Positions 41,752 to 50,498 of a stretch of 64,000 nt of DNA are shown one piece after another (position 1 is the first letter of the stretch; each line of letters begins with the position of its first letter). The translations under genes were made by a program, and so were the position numbers. Below the pieces are notes generated by a model. It worked only from the letters and a program-made list of their open reading frames with translations. It had not been told where the DNA came from and ran no database searches. The DNA is taken from the NCBI RefSeq assembly GCF_900142365.1, contig NZ_FRAP01000005.1:1-64000 (forward strand). The letters run 5' to 3'. The DNA comes from Pseudonocardia thermophila. GTDB lineage: Bacteria > Actinomycetota > Actinomycetes > Mycobacteriales > Pseudonocardiaceae.

Positions 41752-42396
41752 ATGCCCGATCCGCTCGCTGCGCACCTGTCCGAACGGATGGCCAGCGCCG
41801 TGCGGGCCGTCATCGGCGGCCCCAGCTGGCGGCGCACCCTGCGCGTGCGCCGCACCGCGGCCGCCGTGCTGGCCGGCACCGCGCTGGTCCTCGTCGCGGC
41901 GCCGCGGGCAGGACCGTCGGCCGGTGCACCGGTCCTGGTCGCGGCCGCCGAGCTGCCCGCCGGCACCACCGTGCGCGCCGCCGATCTCGCGGTCCGCGAG
42001 TGGCCTGCCGATCTCGTGCCCGTGGGCGCCCTGCGCTCCCCCGACGCCGCCGAAGGGCGGGTCCTGGTCGGGGCGGCTCACCCGGGCGAGCCGCTCACCG
42101 ACGTCCGTCTGGTCGGCGGCGCTCCGGTGCCGCACGGGACGGCGGCCGTCCCCGTCCGCATCGCCGACGCCGCCGTCGCCGCCCTCCTGGTGCCGGGCAA
42201 CCGGGTCGACGTGGTCACGGTCGGAGCGCGCGCCGAGGCCCCGTCCGTGCTGGCCGCCGACGCGCCGGTGCTGGCCGTGCTGCCGGAGGAGAAGGGCGCC
42301 CGCGGGCGGCTCGTCCTCGTGGGGATGTCACGCGATGCGGCGACGCGCGTGGCTTCTGCCACACTCACCGACCAGGTGACGATTACCCTCCGCTGA
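41752..42396 (+). CDS. SAF-domain membrane protein
   Basis: A 214-aa protein with a cytosolic N-terminus, one membrane segment (about 35-52, AAAVLAGTALVLVAAP) and an external SAF domain (APVLVAAAELPAGTTVRAADLAVREWP) plus a CpaB/RcpC-like end (VPGNRVDVVTV). SAF proteins of this kind are found in Flp pilus assembly, but no pilus genes are nearby and these single copies beside mscL are common in actinobacteria. The role is unknown. Its stop overlaps the mscL ATG (TGATG). Confidence 0.85.
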   Translation: MPDPLAAHLSERMASAVRAVIGGPSWRRTLRVRRTAAAVLAGTALVLVAAPRAGPSAGAPVLVAAAELPAGTTVRAADLAVREWPADLVPVGALRSPDAAEGRVLVGAAHPGEPLTDVRLVGGAPVPHGTAAVPVRIADAAVAALLVPGNRVDVVTVGARAEAPSVLAADAPVLAVLPEEKGARGRLVLVGMSRDAATRVASATLTDQVTITLR

Positions 42397-42794
42397 TGCT
42401 CAAAGGATTCAAGGACTTCATCCTGCGCGGCAACGTCGTCGACCTCGCGGTGGCCGTCGTCATCGGCGCCGCGTTCGGCGCGATCGTCACGTCGTTCACC
42501 GAGAGCATCATCGAACCACTGGTCAACGCGGTGACCCCCGCCGACAGCCCCGGGCTCGGCGTCACCGTGATCCCCGGTAAGGAGAGCACCTACATCGACT
42601 TCGCGTCGGTGATCACCGCGGCGATCAACTTCCTCATCGTCGCCGCAGTCGTGTACTTCGTCATCGTCCTGCCGCTGAACAAGCTGCAGGAGCGGCGCAA
42701 GCGCGGCCAGGTCGAGGAGGTCCCGCCCACGGAGGCGGAGCTGCTCGCGGAGATCCGCGACCTGCTGCGCGCCCAGCGGGGCGGCCAGGCCTAG
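42396..42794 (+). CDS. mscL: Large-conductance mechanosensitive channel
   Basis: A 132-aa MscL: N-terminal FKDFILRGNVVDLAVAVVIGAAFG (TM1), periplasmic loop, TM2 (FLIVAAVVYFVIVLPLNKL), and cytosolic helix with PPTEAELLAEIRDLL. It opens at high membrane tension to release osmolytes. The ATG overlaps the SAF-gene stop by one base. It is the equivalent of Rv0985c next to moaB2/pepD. Confidence 0.97.
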   Translation: MLKGFKDFILRGNVVDLAVAVVIGAAFGAIVTSFTESIIEPLVNAVTPADSPGLGVTVIPGKESTYIDFASVITAAINFLIVAAVVYFVIVLPLNKLQERRKRGQVEEVPPTEAELLAEIRDLLRAQRGGQA

Positions 42795-42974
42795 CTACCA
42801 GGCCCGGTCGTGGTGCGGCGGACGGTCGGCGAGCAGCTCGGCGTCCCGGTCGCGCGACCGGTCGTCCGGGTGCTCGAACTCCCGCTCGTCCCGGGTGGTG
42901 TCGGGCAGGACGTCGCCGAACACGGCGGCGAGCTTGCGACGGAGCTGTTCGGACGGTTCGGGCACGACATCCAT
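42795..42974 (-). CDS. Small acidic hypothetical protein (59 aa)
   Basis: A 59-aa product beginning MDVVPEPSEQLRRKLAAVFG and then very rich in Asp, Arg and Glu. ATG at 42974 has GGAGGAG six bases upstream, a strong argument that it is real. It is convergent with mscL (stops adjoin) and divergent from the gene at 43000. Function is unknown; the pattern EQLRRKLAAVFGDVLP looks like small actinobacterial proteins. Confidence 0.7.
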   Translation of the reverse strand: MDVVPEPSEQLRRKLAAVFGDVLPDTTRDEREFEHPDDRSRDRDAELLADRPPHHDRAW

Positions 42975-42999
42975 CCTCCTCCGGTGCCACGATGGGCGC

Positions 43000-43284
43000 A
43001 TGAGCAACCCCGACGACCGCACCGAGCGGGCGAAGGAAATCACCGACACCGTGCTGGAGAAGGCGGGCGAGCTCGCCGAGAAGGCTGGGCACAAGGCGGC
43101 GGAGCTGGCCGAACTCGCCCGCGAACGGGCGCCTGAGGTGCTCGACAAGGCCGCGGAGCTGGCGACGCAGGCGGTCACCACCGCGGCCGCGGCGGTCGAC
43201 AAGGCCACCGGCGGGCGGTTCCACGAGTACCTCGCCTCGGTCGGGGCGCAGAAGCCGCCGGAGCCGCCGGAGGAGGAGGACTGA
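43000..43284 (+). CDS. Small amphipathic helical protein (94 aa)
   Basis: A 94-aa protein, almost wholly helical and rich in Ala, Glu and Lys (KEITDTVLEKAGELAEKAG, AAELAELARERAPEVLDKAA), ending in an acidic EPPEEED tail. It resembles apolipoprotein/late-embryogenesis-type amphipathic helices. CACGAT six bases before the ATG suggests leaderless transcription. It is divergent from the 59-aa gene and convergent with moaB2. Function is unknown. Confidence 0.7.
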   Translation: MSNPDDRTERAKEITDTVLEKAGELAEKAGHKAAELAELARERAPEVLDKAAELATQAVTTAAAAVDKATGGRFHEYLASVGAQKPPEPPEEED

Positions 43285-43287
43285 AGC

Positions 43288-43785
43288 TCAGTCCTCGAGC
43301 CCGGACAGCTCCGAGATCACGTGCGCCACCAGCGGGGTCAGGGTCGCCATGCCGTCCCGCACGGCCGCGCGGGACGACGCGAGGTTCACCACGAGCGTGC
43401 TGCCGGAGACCCCGGCCAGCCCGCGGGAGAGCCCGGCGTCGATGGCGCCCGCGGCGAGCCCGGATGCGCGGATCGCCTCGGCGATGCCGGGGATCGGCCG
43501 GTCGAGAACGCCCGCGGTGGCGTCGGGGGTGACGTCACGGGGTGACACCCCGGTGCCGCCGACCGTCACCACGAGGTCGACGCCGCCGATGACCGCGGTG
43601 TTCAGCGCGTTGCGGATGGCGACCGCCTCGCCGGGCACGCTCACCACGCCGTCGACGAGCAGACCGGCCTCTTCGAGCAGCTCGGTGACGAGTGGTCCGG
43701 TGGAGTCCTCGCGCTCGCCCTGGCTCACCCGGTCGTCGACGACGACCACGAGAGCGCGGCCGATCTTGGGCGGTGCCATCTCCAT
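43288..43785 (-). CDS. moaB2: MogA/MoaB-family molybdopterin protein
   Basis: A 165-aa protein with the MoCF-binding fold: VVVVDDRVSQGE, TVGGTGVSPRDVTPDAT (pterin-binding loop) and PGIAEAIRASGL. It is expected to adenylate or bind molybdopterin, but in the mprA-mprB-pepD-moaB2 setting of mycobacteria its role is unclear. ATG at 43785 lies six bases after TACGGT (complement of 43792-43797), so it may have its own leaderless transcript besides any read-through from pepD. Confidence 0.92.
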   Translation of the reverse strand: MEMAPPKIGRALVVVVDDRVSQGEREDSTGPLVTELLEEAGLLVDGVVSVPGEAVAIRNALNTAVIGGVDLVVTVGGTGVSPRDVTPDATAGVLDRPIPGIAEAIRASGLAAGAIDAGLSRGLAGVSGSTLVVNLASSRAAVRDGMATLTPLVAHVISELSGLED

Positions 43786-43835
43786 GGCATCACCGTAGCG
43801 ACCGGCTCAGCGACGCCCTGCACACGGTCGGGTGG

Positions 43836-46292
43836 TCAGCTCGCGGCGTCGAGCGTGACCTCCACGGTGCGGTCGGACAGCTCGATCCGCACCACCTCGC
43901 CGGGTGCCCGGGAGCCGATCGCGGCCTGCAGGTCGTCGCCGGTCAGCACAGGCCGGTCGTCGATGCGGACGACGACGTCGCCGATCGCGATCCCGGCCCG
44001 GTCCGCCGGCCCGCCCGCCGCGACGGTCCGCACGACCGCACCGGTGCGCCGGGAATCGGTCGCGACGGTGAGCCCAGCCGACGCGCGCGCCGCCTTGCCG
44101 GTGCGCTCCAGCTCGTCGGCGACCCGCTTGGCCTGGTTGATCGGGACGGCGAAGCCGACGCCGATCGACCCGTCCCTGGGCCCGGTGGTCGCGATCGCGG
44201 AGTTGATGCCGATGACGCGGCCGGCCATGTCCACCAGCGGCCCGCCGGAGTTGCCGGGGTTGATGGCGGCGTCGGTCTGGACGGCGTTGAGCACGGTCTG
44301 GGTGCGCGCGCCCTGCGCCGGTCCGACCGTGACGGCCCGGTCGAGCGCGCTCACCACACCGGTGGTCACGGTGCCGCCGAGGCCGAGCGGGGAGCCGACG
44401 GCCACGACCTGCTGGCCGACCGCGATCGAGGAGGAGTCGCCGAGCTCGGCGGGGACCAGCCCGGTCAGCCCCTGGGCCTGCACCAGCGCGAGGTCGGAGT
44501 TGGGGTCGCGCCCGACGAGCTTCGCCTGCGCGGTGCGACCGTCCTGCAGCTGCACGACGAGGCCCCGGCTGCCGATCTGCTCCACGACGTGGTTGTTGGT
44601 GAGCAGCAGCCCGTCGGGGCGCAGGACCACCGCGGAGCCGGTCGTGTCGGACGCCCCGTTGGCGCGCAGCTGCACCACGCTCGGCAGCACCTTCGCGGCG
44701 ACCTGCTCGACGGTCCCCTGACCCGCGGACGCCTCGGCAGCCGGGTCCGGGCCGCGGCTCGCGAGCGAGTAGCCGATCGCACCGCCCGCCATGCCCGCGA
44801 GGATCGCGGCGGCGGCCGCGGCGGCCGCCAGCACCGGCCATCCGGGTGTCCGGCCGGCGAGCCGGGCCGGGCGGCCGGGCATCGGCGGCGGGGGCTGCAG
44901 GACGGCCTGTCGGGGAACGGCCTGCTGGGTAACGACGTGGGGTGGCGCCTGCTGCAGGAAGATCGGCTCGGTCGTCGCGACCGGACCGTCCGGGGTGCCC
45001 GCCGGCTGGGGCCCGGCCGACGGGACCGGGTGCGGGACCGCGCCCGGGTCGGTGGTCGCGGAGTCCGCAGTGGACGCCGGTGCGGTGGCCGTGGGTCCGG
45101 TGGCCGGCCCGTCGTCCGGGGCAGGCGAGGGCGCGGGGATCACGCCCATCGTGGTGGTGGCCGCCTCCCCGTCGTCCTCCGACCGCTGCCGGGGGACGCC
45201 GTTCGAGCCGCGGTGCTGCCGGGTCGGGCCCTCGACGTCGACGGGCTCGCGGGCCTCGGGGACGACCGGCTCGGCCTCCTTCTCGCGGGCCCGCTCCGCC
45301 GGCCGGTCCTGGGCGGGGATCGCGTCCCGGACGTCGTGCTCGGCGGCCTCCGGATCGCGGTCCTCGGCCTGCTCCGAGGCGCGGTCCGGGCCGCTGCGGT
45401 GGCGGCCGTCCGCCCCTCCCGCGTCAGGCTCGTCCTGCTCCTCGGCGGGGCGCGCGTGCCGGGGGCGCTCGGCAGGCTCCGGTGCGGTGCCGCGAGCCTC
45501 CGGCTCCTGGTGTTCGGTGCGCGCTCCGTCGGCACCGTCAGCGCCGTCGGCACCGTTCGTGCGGTCGCGGGTCCCCGTCGGGCGGGCTCCGGACTTCTGG
45601 TCGGTGCTGGCCCGGTGGGTGCCCTCGGGCGGGGTCGGCCAAGGATCGGCGGTCCAGCCGCCGATGCGCGTCCGGGGCTCGGGGACGCCGGACGAGAAGA
45701 GGTCGGTCGCCGGGCGGGAGGTTGCGCGCTCGGACCCGGCGACGCCCTGGGCGAAGCGGGCCGCCGCCGCGCCGTAGGTGGTGGATCGACGCCCGGGATC
45801 GGTGGCGGCGCGCGCGGCCGGATCGGCCGGTGCGTCGGCGAACAGGTCCACCGAGCTGCTGCTGGCGTTGCCGAACGGGGTCGCCTCGACCCGCCGCCGT
45901 TCGCCGGGTACCCGCTGGGGCAGGATCGGGGATGCGGCGGTCTCGGGCGACTCGTGCCGGGCCTCGTCGGAGCGCTGCGGCCGCTCCACCGATGCGCTCG
46001 GCGTCTGCGCGGCCAGCTCGGCGAAGAGCGGGTCGTCGCCATCGAGGGAGGCCTGCGCGTCGAACAGCTCGTCGAGCGCGCTCGGCTCGTCCGGCCCGAA
46101 GCCGCGGCTGAGCAGCTCGTCGACCGACACCGGTCCCACCTCGGCCGGGTCCGGGGCGGTCTTCGGTGCGTCGTCGGACCCGTAGGGCCACGTGCGCTCC
46201 GCGCCGGATCCCTCCCCGTCGGTGGGGTCGGCGTCCGGCGCGTCCGGCAACTGCTCCGTGCGACCTCTCGGCTCGCGGTCGTGCATCGCCAT
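43836..46292 (-). CDS. pepD: HtrA-type serine protease with long disordered N-terminus
   Basis: An 818-aa membrane-anchored protease. Residues 1 to about 480 are charged, Pro/Asp/Glu-rich and probably disordered and cytosolic. A membrane segment (about 486-509) follows. The extracytoplasmic trypsin-like domain has TNNHVVE (His about 565), DLALV (Asp about 597) and GNSGGPL (Ser about 681), and a C-terminal PDZ domain begins at about 730. The N-terminus is much longer than that of M. tuberculosis PepD (464 aa). The start is uncertain: GTG 46295, ATG 46292 or ATG 46286. It lies downstream of mprB, whose regulon includes pepD in mycobacteria. Confidence 0.92.
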   Translation of the reverse strand: MAMHDREPRGRTEQLPDAPDADPTDGEGSGAERTWPYGSDDAPKTAPDPAEVGPVSVDELLSRGFGPDEPSALDELFDAQASLDGDDPLFAELAAQTPSASVERPQRSDEARHESPETAASPILPQRVPGERRRVEATPFGNASSSSVDLFADAPADPAARAATDPGRRSTTYGAAAARFAQGVAGSERATSRPATDLFSSGVPEPRTRIGGWTADPWPTPPEGTHRASTDQKSGARPTGTRDRTNGADGADGADGARTEHQEPEARGTAPEPAERPRHARPAEEQDEPDAGGADGRHRSGPDRASEQAEDRDPEAAEHDVRDAIPAQDRPAERAREKEAEPVVPEAREPVDVEGPTRQHRGSNGVPRQRSEDDGEAATTTMGVIPAPSPAPDDGPATGPTATAPASTADSATTDPGAVPHPVPSAGPQPAGTPDGPVATTEPIFLQQAPPHVVTQQAVPRQAVLQPPPPMPGRPARLAGRTPGWPVLAAAAAAAAILAGMAGGAIGYSLASRGPDPAAEASAGQGTVEQVAAKVLPSVVQLRANGASDTTGSAVVLRPDGLLLTNNHVVEQIGSRGLVVQLQDGRTAQAKLVGRDPNSDLALVQAQGLTGLVPAELGDSSSIAVGQQVVAVGSPLGLGGTVTTGVVSALDRAVTVGPAQGARTQTVLNAVQTDAAINPGNSGGPLVDMAGRVIGINSAIATTGPRDGSIGVGFAVPINQAKRVADELERTGKAARASAGLTVATDSRRTGAVVRTVAAGGPADRAGIAIGDVVVRIDDRPVLTGDDLQAAIGSRAPGEVVRIELSDRTVEVTLDAAS

Positions 46293-46386
46293 CACCCGTT
46301 CGGCTGTCCGTCGACTCGGGCGTCAGCCTATGAGTAGGGAATGCGCGCCGCGGCAGCCCCCGACCGGCCACGGTCGGGCGACGGCA

Positions 46387-47781
46387 TCACCCGTGCGCCG
46401 GGCGGCCCGGTAGACGCACCGCGAGCAGGGCCCCGCCCTCCGGCGCCCGACCGGCCCACACGGCGCCACCGTGCCGCAGCGCGACCTGGCGGACGATGGC
46501 CAGCCCGAGCCCGGAGCCGGGCATCGTGCGGGAGGTGTCGGCCCGGTAGAAGCGCTCGAAGACGTGCGGGAGGTCTTCAGGGGCGATGCCCGGTCCGGCG
46601 TCGGCGACCTCCAGCACGATCCACCACTCGTCCAGCGGTCGCATCTGCACCCGGACCTCACCGCCGGGCGGGCTCCACTTGATCGCGTTGTCGAGCAGGT
46701 TCAGCACCGCCCGCTCCAGCGCGGTGGCATCGCCCATCAGCGTCCAGGGCACGAGGACCGTCTTGAACGTGATGCCACCGGCGCGGCGGCGAGCCCGTTC
46801 GAGGGCGCGTTCGATGACGTCCATGAGCTCGACCGGCTCGTGGACGACGGCGGGAGCGTCGTCGCGGGCCAGTTCGACCAGGTCGCCGACGAGTGTCGAC
46901 AGCTCGGCGACCTGGGCTTGCACGTCCTCGAGGATCTCCGCCCGCTCGGACTCCGGCAGCGGCGGGGCTCCGGGCCGACTGGCGGCGGCGAGCAGCTCGA
47001 GGTTGGTCCGCATGGACGTCAGCGGGGTGCGCAGCTCGTGGCCGGCGTCCGCGACGAGGCGGCGCTGCTGCTCGCGGGAGGCGGCGAGCGCACCGAGCAT
47101 CTCGTTGAAGCTGTGCGAGAGCCGGGCGAGCTCGTCGGTGCCCTCGACGGGGATCGGCCGCAGGTCACCGGTGGCGGCGACCCGCTCGGTGGCGTCGATG
47201 AGCCGGTCGACGGGCCGCAGTGCCGCGCGGGCCACCGCGACCCCGGCGAGCCCGGCGAGGACCACCCCGACCCCACCGACGATCGGCAGCGACGTGCCGA
47301 GCTTGGTGAACACCTGCTGGGTCGGGTCGAGCCGCTGGGCGATCACCAGCGCCTGGCCGCGGCCGGCCGGGACCGCAGCGACCCGGTACGGGTGGCCGTC
47401 GAGCTCCGCGGTGCGCACCGTGTGCTCGGCGCGGCCCGCCGCGACCGCCAGTTCCTGCGGCCCGAGCGGCGGCGCGGAGGCCTGACCCTCCGCGGAGATG
47501 AACGTGCCGTTGACGTAGAGGAGCGCGAGGCGGACGTCGCCCGCCCCGAACGCCTCCGGCGGGAGGCTCGCGAGCTGCTGCGGGTTGACCAGGTCGCTCT
47601 CGGTGGCGAAGTAGGCGCGCTGGAGCAGGTTGGCGTCCAGCGTGTCCATGATGCTGATGCGCACGGTGATGAACGCCGAGATCGACACCAGCACCACCAT
47701 CAGCCCGGCGACCAGTGCCGCCAGCACCCCGATCCGCCCCCGGAGCGAGAACTGGTCGAACCGCTGGAACGACGCCGTCAC
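46387..47781 (-). CDS. mprB: Envelope-stress sensor histidine kinase
   Basis: A 464-aa kinase. TM1 (about 18-41), extracytoplasmic sensor (about 45-160), TM2 (about 163-187), HAMP, HisKA with [17 protein letters not shown] (His248), then HATPase with [21 protein letters not shown] and GSGLGLAIV. The GTG at 47781 overlaps the mprA stop (GTGA). Synteny mprA-mprB-pepD-moaB2 equals Rv0981-Rv0984, where the pair answers to envelope damage. Confidence 0.93.
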   Translation of the reverse strand: MTASFQRFDQFSLRGRIGVLAALVAGLMVVLVSISAFITVRISIMDTLDANLLQRAYFATESDLVNPQQLASLPPEAFGAGDVRLALLYVNGTFISAEGQASAPPLGPQELAVAAGRAEHTVRTAELDGHPYRVAAVPAGRGQALVIAQRLDPTQQVFTKLGTSLPIVGGVGVVLAGLAGVAVARAALRPVDRLIDATERVAATGDLRPIPVEGTDELARLSHSFNEMLGALAASREQQRRLVADAGHELRTPLTSMRTNLELLAAASRPGAPPLPESERAEILEDVQAQVAELSTLVGDLVELARDDAPAVVHEPVELMDVIERALERARRRAGGITFKTVLVPWTLMGDATALERAVLNLLDNAIKWSPPGGEVRVQMRPLDEWWIVLEVADAGPGIAPEDLPHVFERFYRADTSRTMPGSGLGLAIVRQVALRHGGAVWAGRAPEGGALLAVRLPGRPAHG

Positions 47782-48470
47782 GGTGGCGTGTCGCGCAGGA
47801 CGTACCCGACACCCCGCACGGTGTGGATCAGCCGCGGCTCGCCCCCGGCCTCGGTCTTGCGGCGCAGGTAGCCGATGTAGACCTCGAGGGCGTTGCCGGT
47901 CGTCGGGAAGTCGTAGCCCCAGACCTGCTCGAGGATCTGGGAGCGGGTGAGCACCCGCTTCGGGTTGGTCAGCAGCAGCTCCAGCAGCGCGAACTCGGTG
48001 CGGGTCAGGCTGATCTGGCGGTCACCGCGGCGGACCTCGCGGGTCTCGGGATCGAGGGTGAGATCGGCGAACTGCAGCACCTTCGCCTGCCCACCGGTCG
48101 ACGTGTACGGCGATCGCCGTCGCAGCAGCGCCCGCAGCCGAGCGAGCAGCTCCTCGAGGGCGAAGGGCTTGGGCAGGTAGTCGTCGGCTCCCGCGTCCAG
48201 CCCGGCCACCCGGTCGCTGACCGCGTCGCGTGCGGTGAGCACGAGGATCGGCAGCTCGTCGCCGGCCGCGCGCATGCGCCGGCAGACCTCCAGGCCGTCG
48301 AGCCGCGGCATCATCACGTCGAGCACCATCGCGTCGGGGCGCCGGGCCGTCACCGCGTCGAGAGCCTCCTGCCCGTCGGACGCCAGGTCGACCTCGTACC
48401 CGTTGAAGGCGAGGGACCGGCGCAGCGACTCCCGGACGGACCGGTCGTCGTCGACGACGAGGATGCGCAT
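47778..48470 (-). CDS. mprA: OmpR-type response regulator
   Basis: A 230-aa regulator. The receiver domain has VVDDDR, phospho-acceptor Asp51 in [12 protein letters not shown] and [11 protein letters not shown]; the winged-helix DNA-binding domain ends [20 protein letters not shown] and VRGVGYVLR. It is the partner of the overlapping mprB gene and in mycobacteria activates pepD and stress sigma factors. ATG at 48470 has no clear SD. Confidence 0.95.
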   Translation of the reverse strand: MRILVVDDDRSVRESLRRSLAFNGYEVDLASDGQEALDAVTARRPDAMVLDVMMPRLDGLEVCRRMRAAGDELPILVLTARDAVSDRVAGLDAGADDYLPKPFALEELLARLRALLRRRSPYTSTGGQAKVLQFADLTLDPETREVRRGDRQISLTRTEFALLELLLTNPKRVLTRSQILEQVWGYDFPTTGNALEVYIGYLRRKTEAGGEPRLIHTVRGVGYVLRDTPP

Positions 48471-48637
48471 GGGGAAAGTCTGATCGGACGGTCTGAGAGG
48501 CGCCTGAGAGGGGGCTGTGACGGCGGCTGCAACCGCAGTCGACCGACCTGAGGAACCGGACCTCCGGAGAGTGGACCACTCCGCAGGGCGCGGATTGGAC
48601 CTGCTGCCCGGTCCGCCTGCCGCATAGCGTGATCGCT

Positions 48638-49528
48638 GTGAGCAGGCGAGGAGCGGTGTTGTTCGCCCTGATGGGCGTGATCTGGGGCGTCCCCTACCTG
48701 ATGATCAAGGTCGCCGTCGAGGGGGTGTCGGTGCCGGTGCTGGTGTTCACCCGGTGCGCCCTCGCCACCCTCCTGCTCCTGCCGCTGGCGCTGCGCGGCG
48801 GTCAGCTCGCCGGGGTCCGGCCGTACTGGAAGCCGATCGCGGCGTTCGCGTTCCTGGAGATGATCCTCCCGTGGTACCTGCTCGCCGACGCCGAGCAGGA
48901 CATCTCCAGTTCGATGACGGGCCTGCTCATCGCGGCGTCCCCGATCATCACGCTGCTGGTGGCGCGCTTGCTCGGCAGCTCGGAACGGCTCGGCCCGGCC
49001 CGCATCGCCGGCCTGGGGATCGGCCTGGCCGGGGTGGCCGTGCTCGGCGCGCCCGAGCTGCGCGGCGACAACCCCGTCGCGATCCTCGAGGTCCTGCTGG
49101 TCGCGGTCTCCTACGCGATCGCCCCGCAGATCGCCGCACGCAAGCTGCAGAACGTTCCGTCGCTGCCGATGACCGTCGCCTGCCTGATCTTCGCGACCGT
49201 CGTCTACGCACCCCCGGCGGTCGCCACCTGGCCGGCCACCGTGCCGAGCGGCTGGGTGCTCGCCGCGATCGCCGGCCTCTCGGTCATCTGCACGGCGATC
49301 GGCTTCCTCGTCTTCTTCGCCCTGCTGCGCGAGGTCGGCCCGTCCCGGGCACTGGTGTTCACCTACCTCAACCCGGCCGTCGCGGTCGCGGCTGGTGTGC
49401 TGGTGCTGGGCGAGCCGCTGACCGTGTCGATGGTGGCGGCGTTCGTGCTGATCCTCGCCGGCTCGGTGCTCGCGACCCGCGCTGGTCGCGCCCAGCGGAC
49501 GGTGGAGGCGGCCGAGGCCGCCACCTGA
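48638..49528 (+). CDS. EamA/DMT-family transporter
   Basis: A 296-aa protein with ten hydrophobic segments in two EamA repeats ([40 protein letters not shown]). It is a probable small-molecule exporter. The GTG at 48638 lies seven bases after TAGCGT (48625-48630), so leaderless translation is likely. It is divergent from mprA and followed by tRNA-Arg. Confidence 0.9.
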   Translation: MSRRGAVLFALMGVIWGVPYLMIKVAVEGVSVPVLVFTRCALATLLLLPLALRGGQLAGVRPYWKPIAAFAFLEMILPWYLLADAEQDISSSMTGLLIAASPIITLLVARLLGSSERLGPARIAGLGIGLAGVAVLGAPELRGDNPVAILEVLLVAVSYAIAPQIAARKLQNVPSLPMTVACLIFATVVYAPPAVATWPATVPSGWVLAAIAGLSVICTAIGFLVFFALLREVGPSRALVFTYLNPAVAVAAGVLVLGEPLTVSMVAAFVLILAGSVLATRAGRAQRTVEAAEAAT

Positions 49529-49561
49529 TCCGTCCAGCCACGCGGCTAGGATCGCGGGCAC

Positions 49562-49634
49562 GCCCTCGTAGCTCAGGGGATAGAGCAGCGGTTTCCTAAA
49601 CCGCGTGTCGCAGGTTCGAATCCTGCCGGGGGCA
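49562..49634 (+). tRNA. tRNA-Arg (CCT)
   Basis: A 73-nt cloverleaf. Acceptor GCCCTCG pairs with CGGGGGC; the anticodon loop TTCCTAA holds CCT (49595-49597); the T-arm is GCAGG-TTCGAAT-CCTGC. CCA is not encoded. It reads the AGG codon, which should be rare in this genome. Confidence 0.97.
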
Positions 49635-49724
49635 CGCACCGCGGTCGGCGTCACGCAACGGTCGGCATCGCGGAGGCGGTTCCGCGGGGCCGGTGCCCTC
49701 AGCCGACGAGGGTGAGATCTCGCA

Positions 49725-49783
49725 TCGAGAACGAAGTTGCGCTCGATCGAATCGGTTCGAAATCGCCACGACTTCGTTCTCGA
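49725..49783. repeat. Perfect 13-bp inverted repeat with nested hairpin after tRNA-Arg
   Basis: TCGAGAACGAAGT (49725-49737) and its exact inverse (49771-49783) enclose 33 bases that themselves hold TCGAA-TCGG-TTCGA. The gap is lower in GC than its surroundings. It lies between two convergent genes (tRNA-Arg and the response regulator), so a two-way terminator is the simplest reading; a small mobile-element remnant is another. Confidence 0.75.
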
Positions 49784-49793
49784 CGAACCACCA

Positions 49794-50498
49794 TCACGTC
49801 GGCGGGGGAGCAGACGGCCGCGGTGACGAGGCGGAAGGTCTCCCCGGCGGCTCGTACACGCCGTGGTCGAAGGCGTAGACGATCGCCGCGGCGCGATCGC
49901 GCAGCCCGAGCTTCGACAAGATGGCGCTCACGTGCGACTTCACGGTCGCCTCGCTGAGGACGAGCGCGTCGGCGATCTCCCTGTTGGTCGCACCGCGGGC
50001 GATGAGCGCGAGCACCTCGTGCTCCCGCGCGGTCAGCTCGTCGAGGCGGCGGGCGGCGCGCTGCGCCGGCGCGAGCGTGCGCCGGTGCGCGGCCAGCAGC
50101 CGCGGTGTCACGGCCGGGTCGAACCAGGCCGCACCGGCCGCCACGGCACGGGCGGCGGCGAGGATCTCCGCGGCGCCCGCGTCCTTGAGCACGAAACCCG
50201 CCGCCCCGGCCTCGAGCACGCCCCACAGGACCTCGTCCTCGTCGAACGTGGTGAGCACGAGCACCGGCGGCGCCCCTGACCGGTCACGGAGTCTGCGCGT
50301 GGTCTCCACGCCGTCGAGCCCGGCCATGCGCACGTCCATGACGACGAGATCGAGGTCGAGCTCGTCGATCTGCGCCAGCAGCTCGGAACCGTCGGCGCAC
50401 TCGGCGACCACCGTGAACCCGTCCCGGGGCCGCAGGATGCGGGCGATGCCGGCCCGGACCAGCTCCTGATCGTCGACGACGGCGGTGCGCACGCTCAC
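49794..50498 (-). CDS. NarL/LuxR-type response regulator
   Basis: A 234-aa regulator. The receiver has VVDDQELVRAG, phospho-acceptor Asp55 (VVMDVRMAGLDG) and VLTTFDEDE; the C-terminal LuxR helix-turn-helix has LTAREHEVLALIARGATN and VKSHVSAILSKL. The GTG at 50498 overlaps the kinase stop (GTGA). A Pro/Ser-rich tail follows the helix-turn-helix. Target genes are unknown; the neighbouring DUF418 gene is a candidate. Confidence 0.93.
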   Translation of the reverse strand: MSVRTAVVDDQELVRAGIARILRPRDGFTVVAECADGSELLAQIDELDLDLVVMDVRMAGLDGVETTRRLRDRSGAPPVLVLTTFDEDEVLWGVLEAGAAGFVLKDAGAAEILAAARAVAAGAAWFDPAVTPRLLAAHRRTLAPAQRAARRLDELTAREHEVLALIARGATNREIADALVLSEATVKSHVSAILSKLGLRDRAAAIVYAFDHGVYEPPGRPSASSPRPSAPPPT

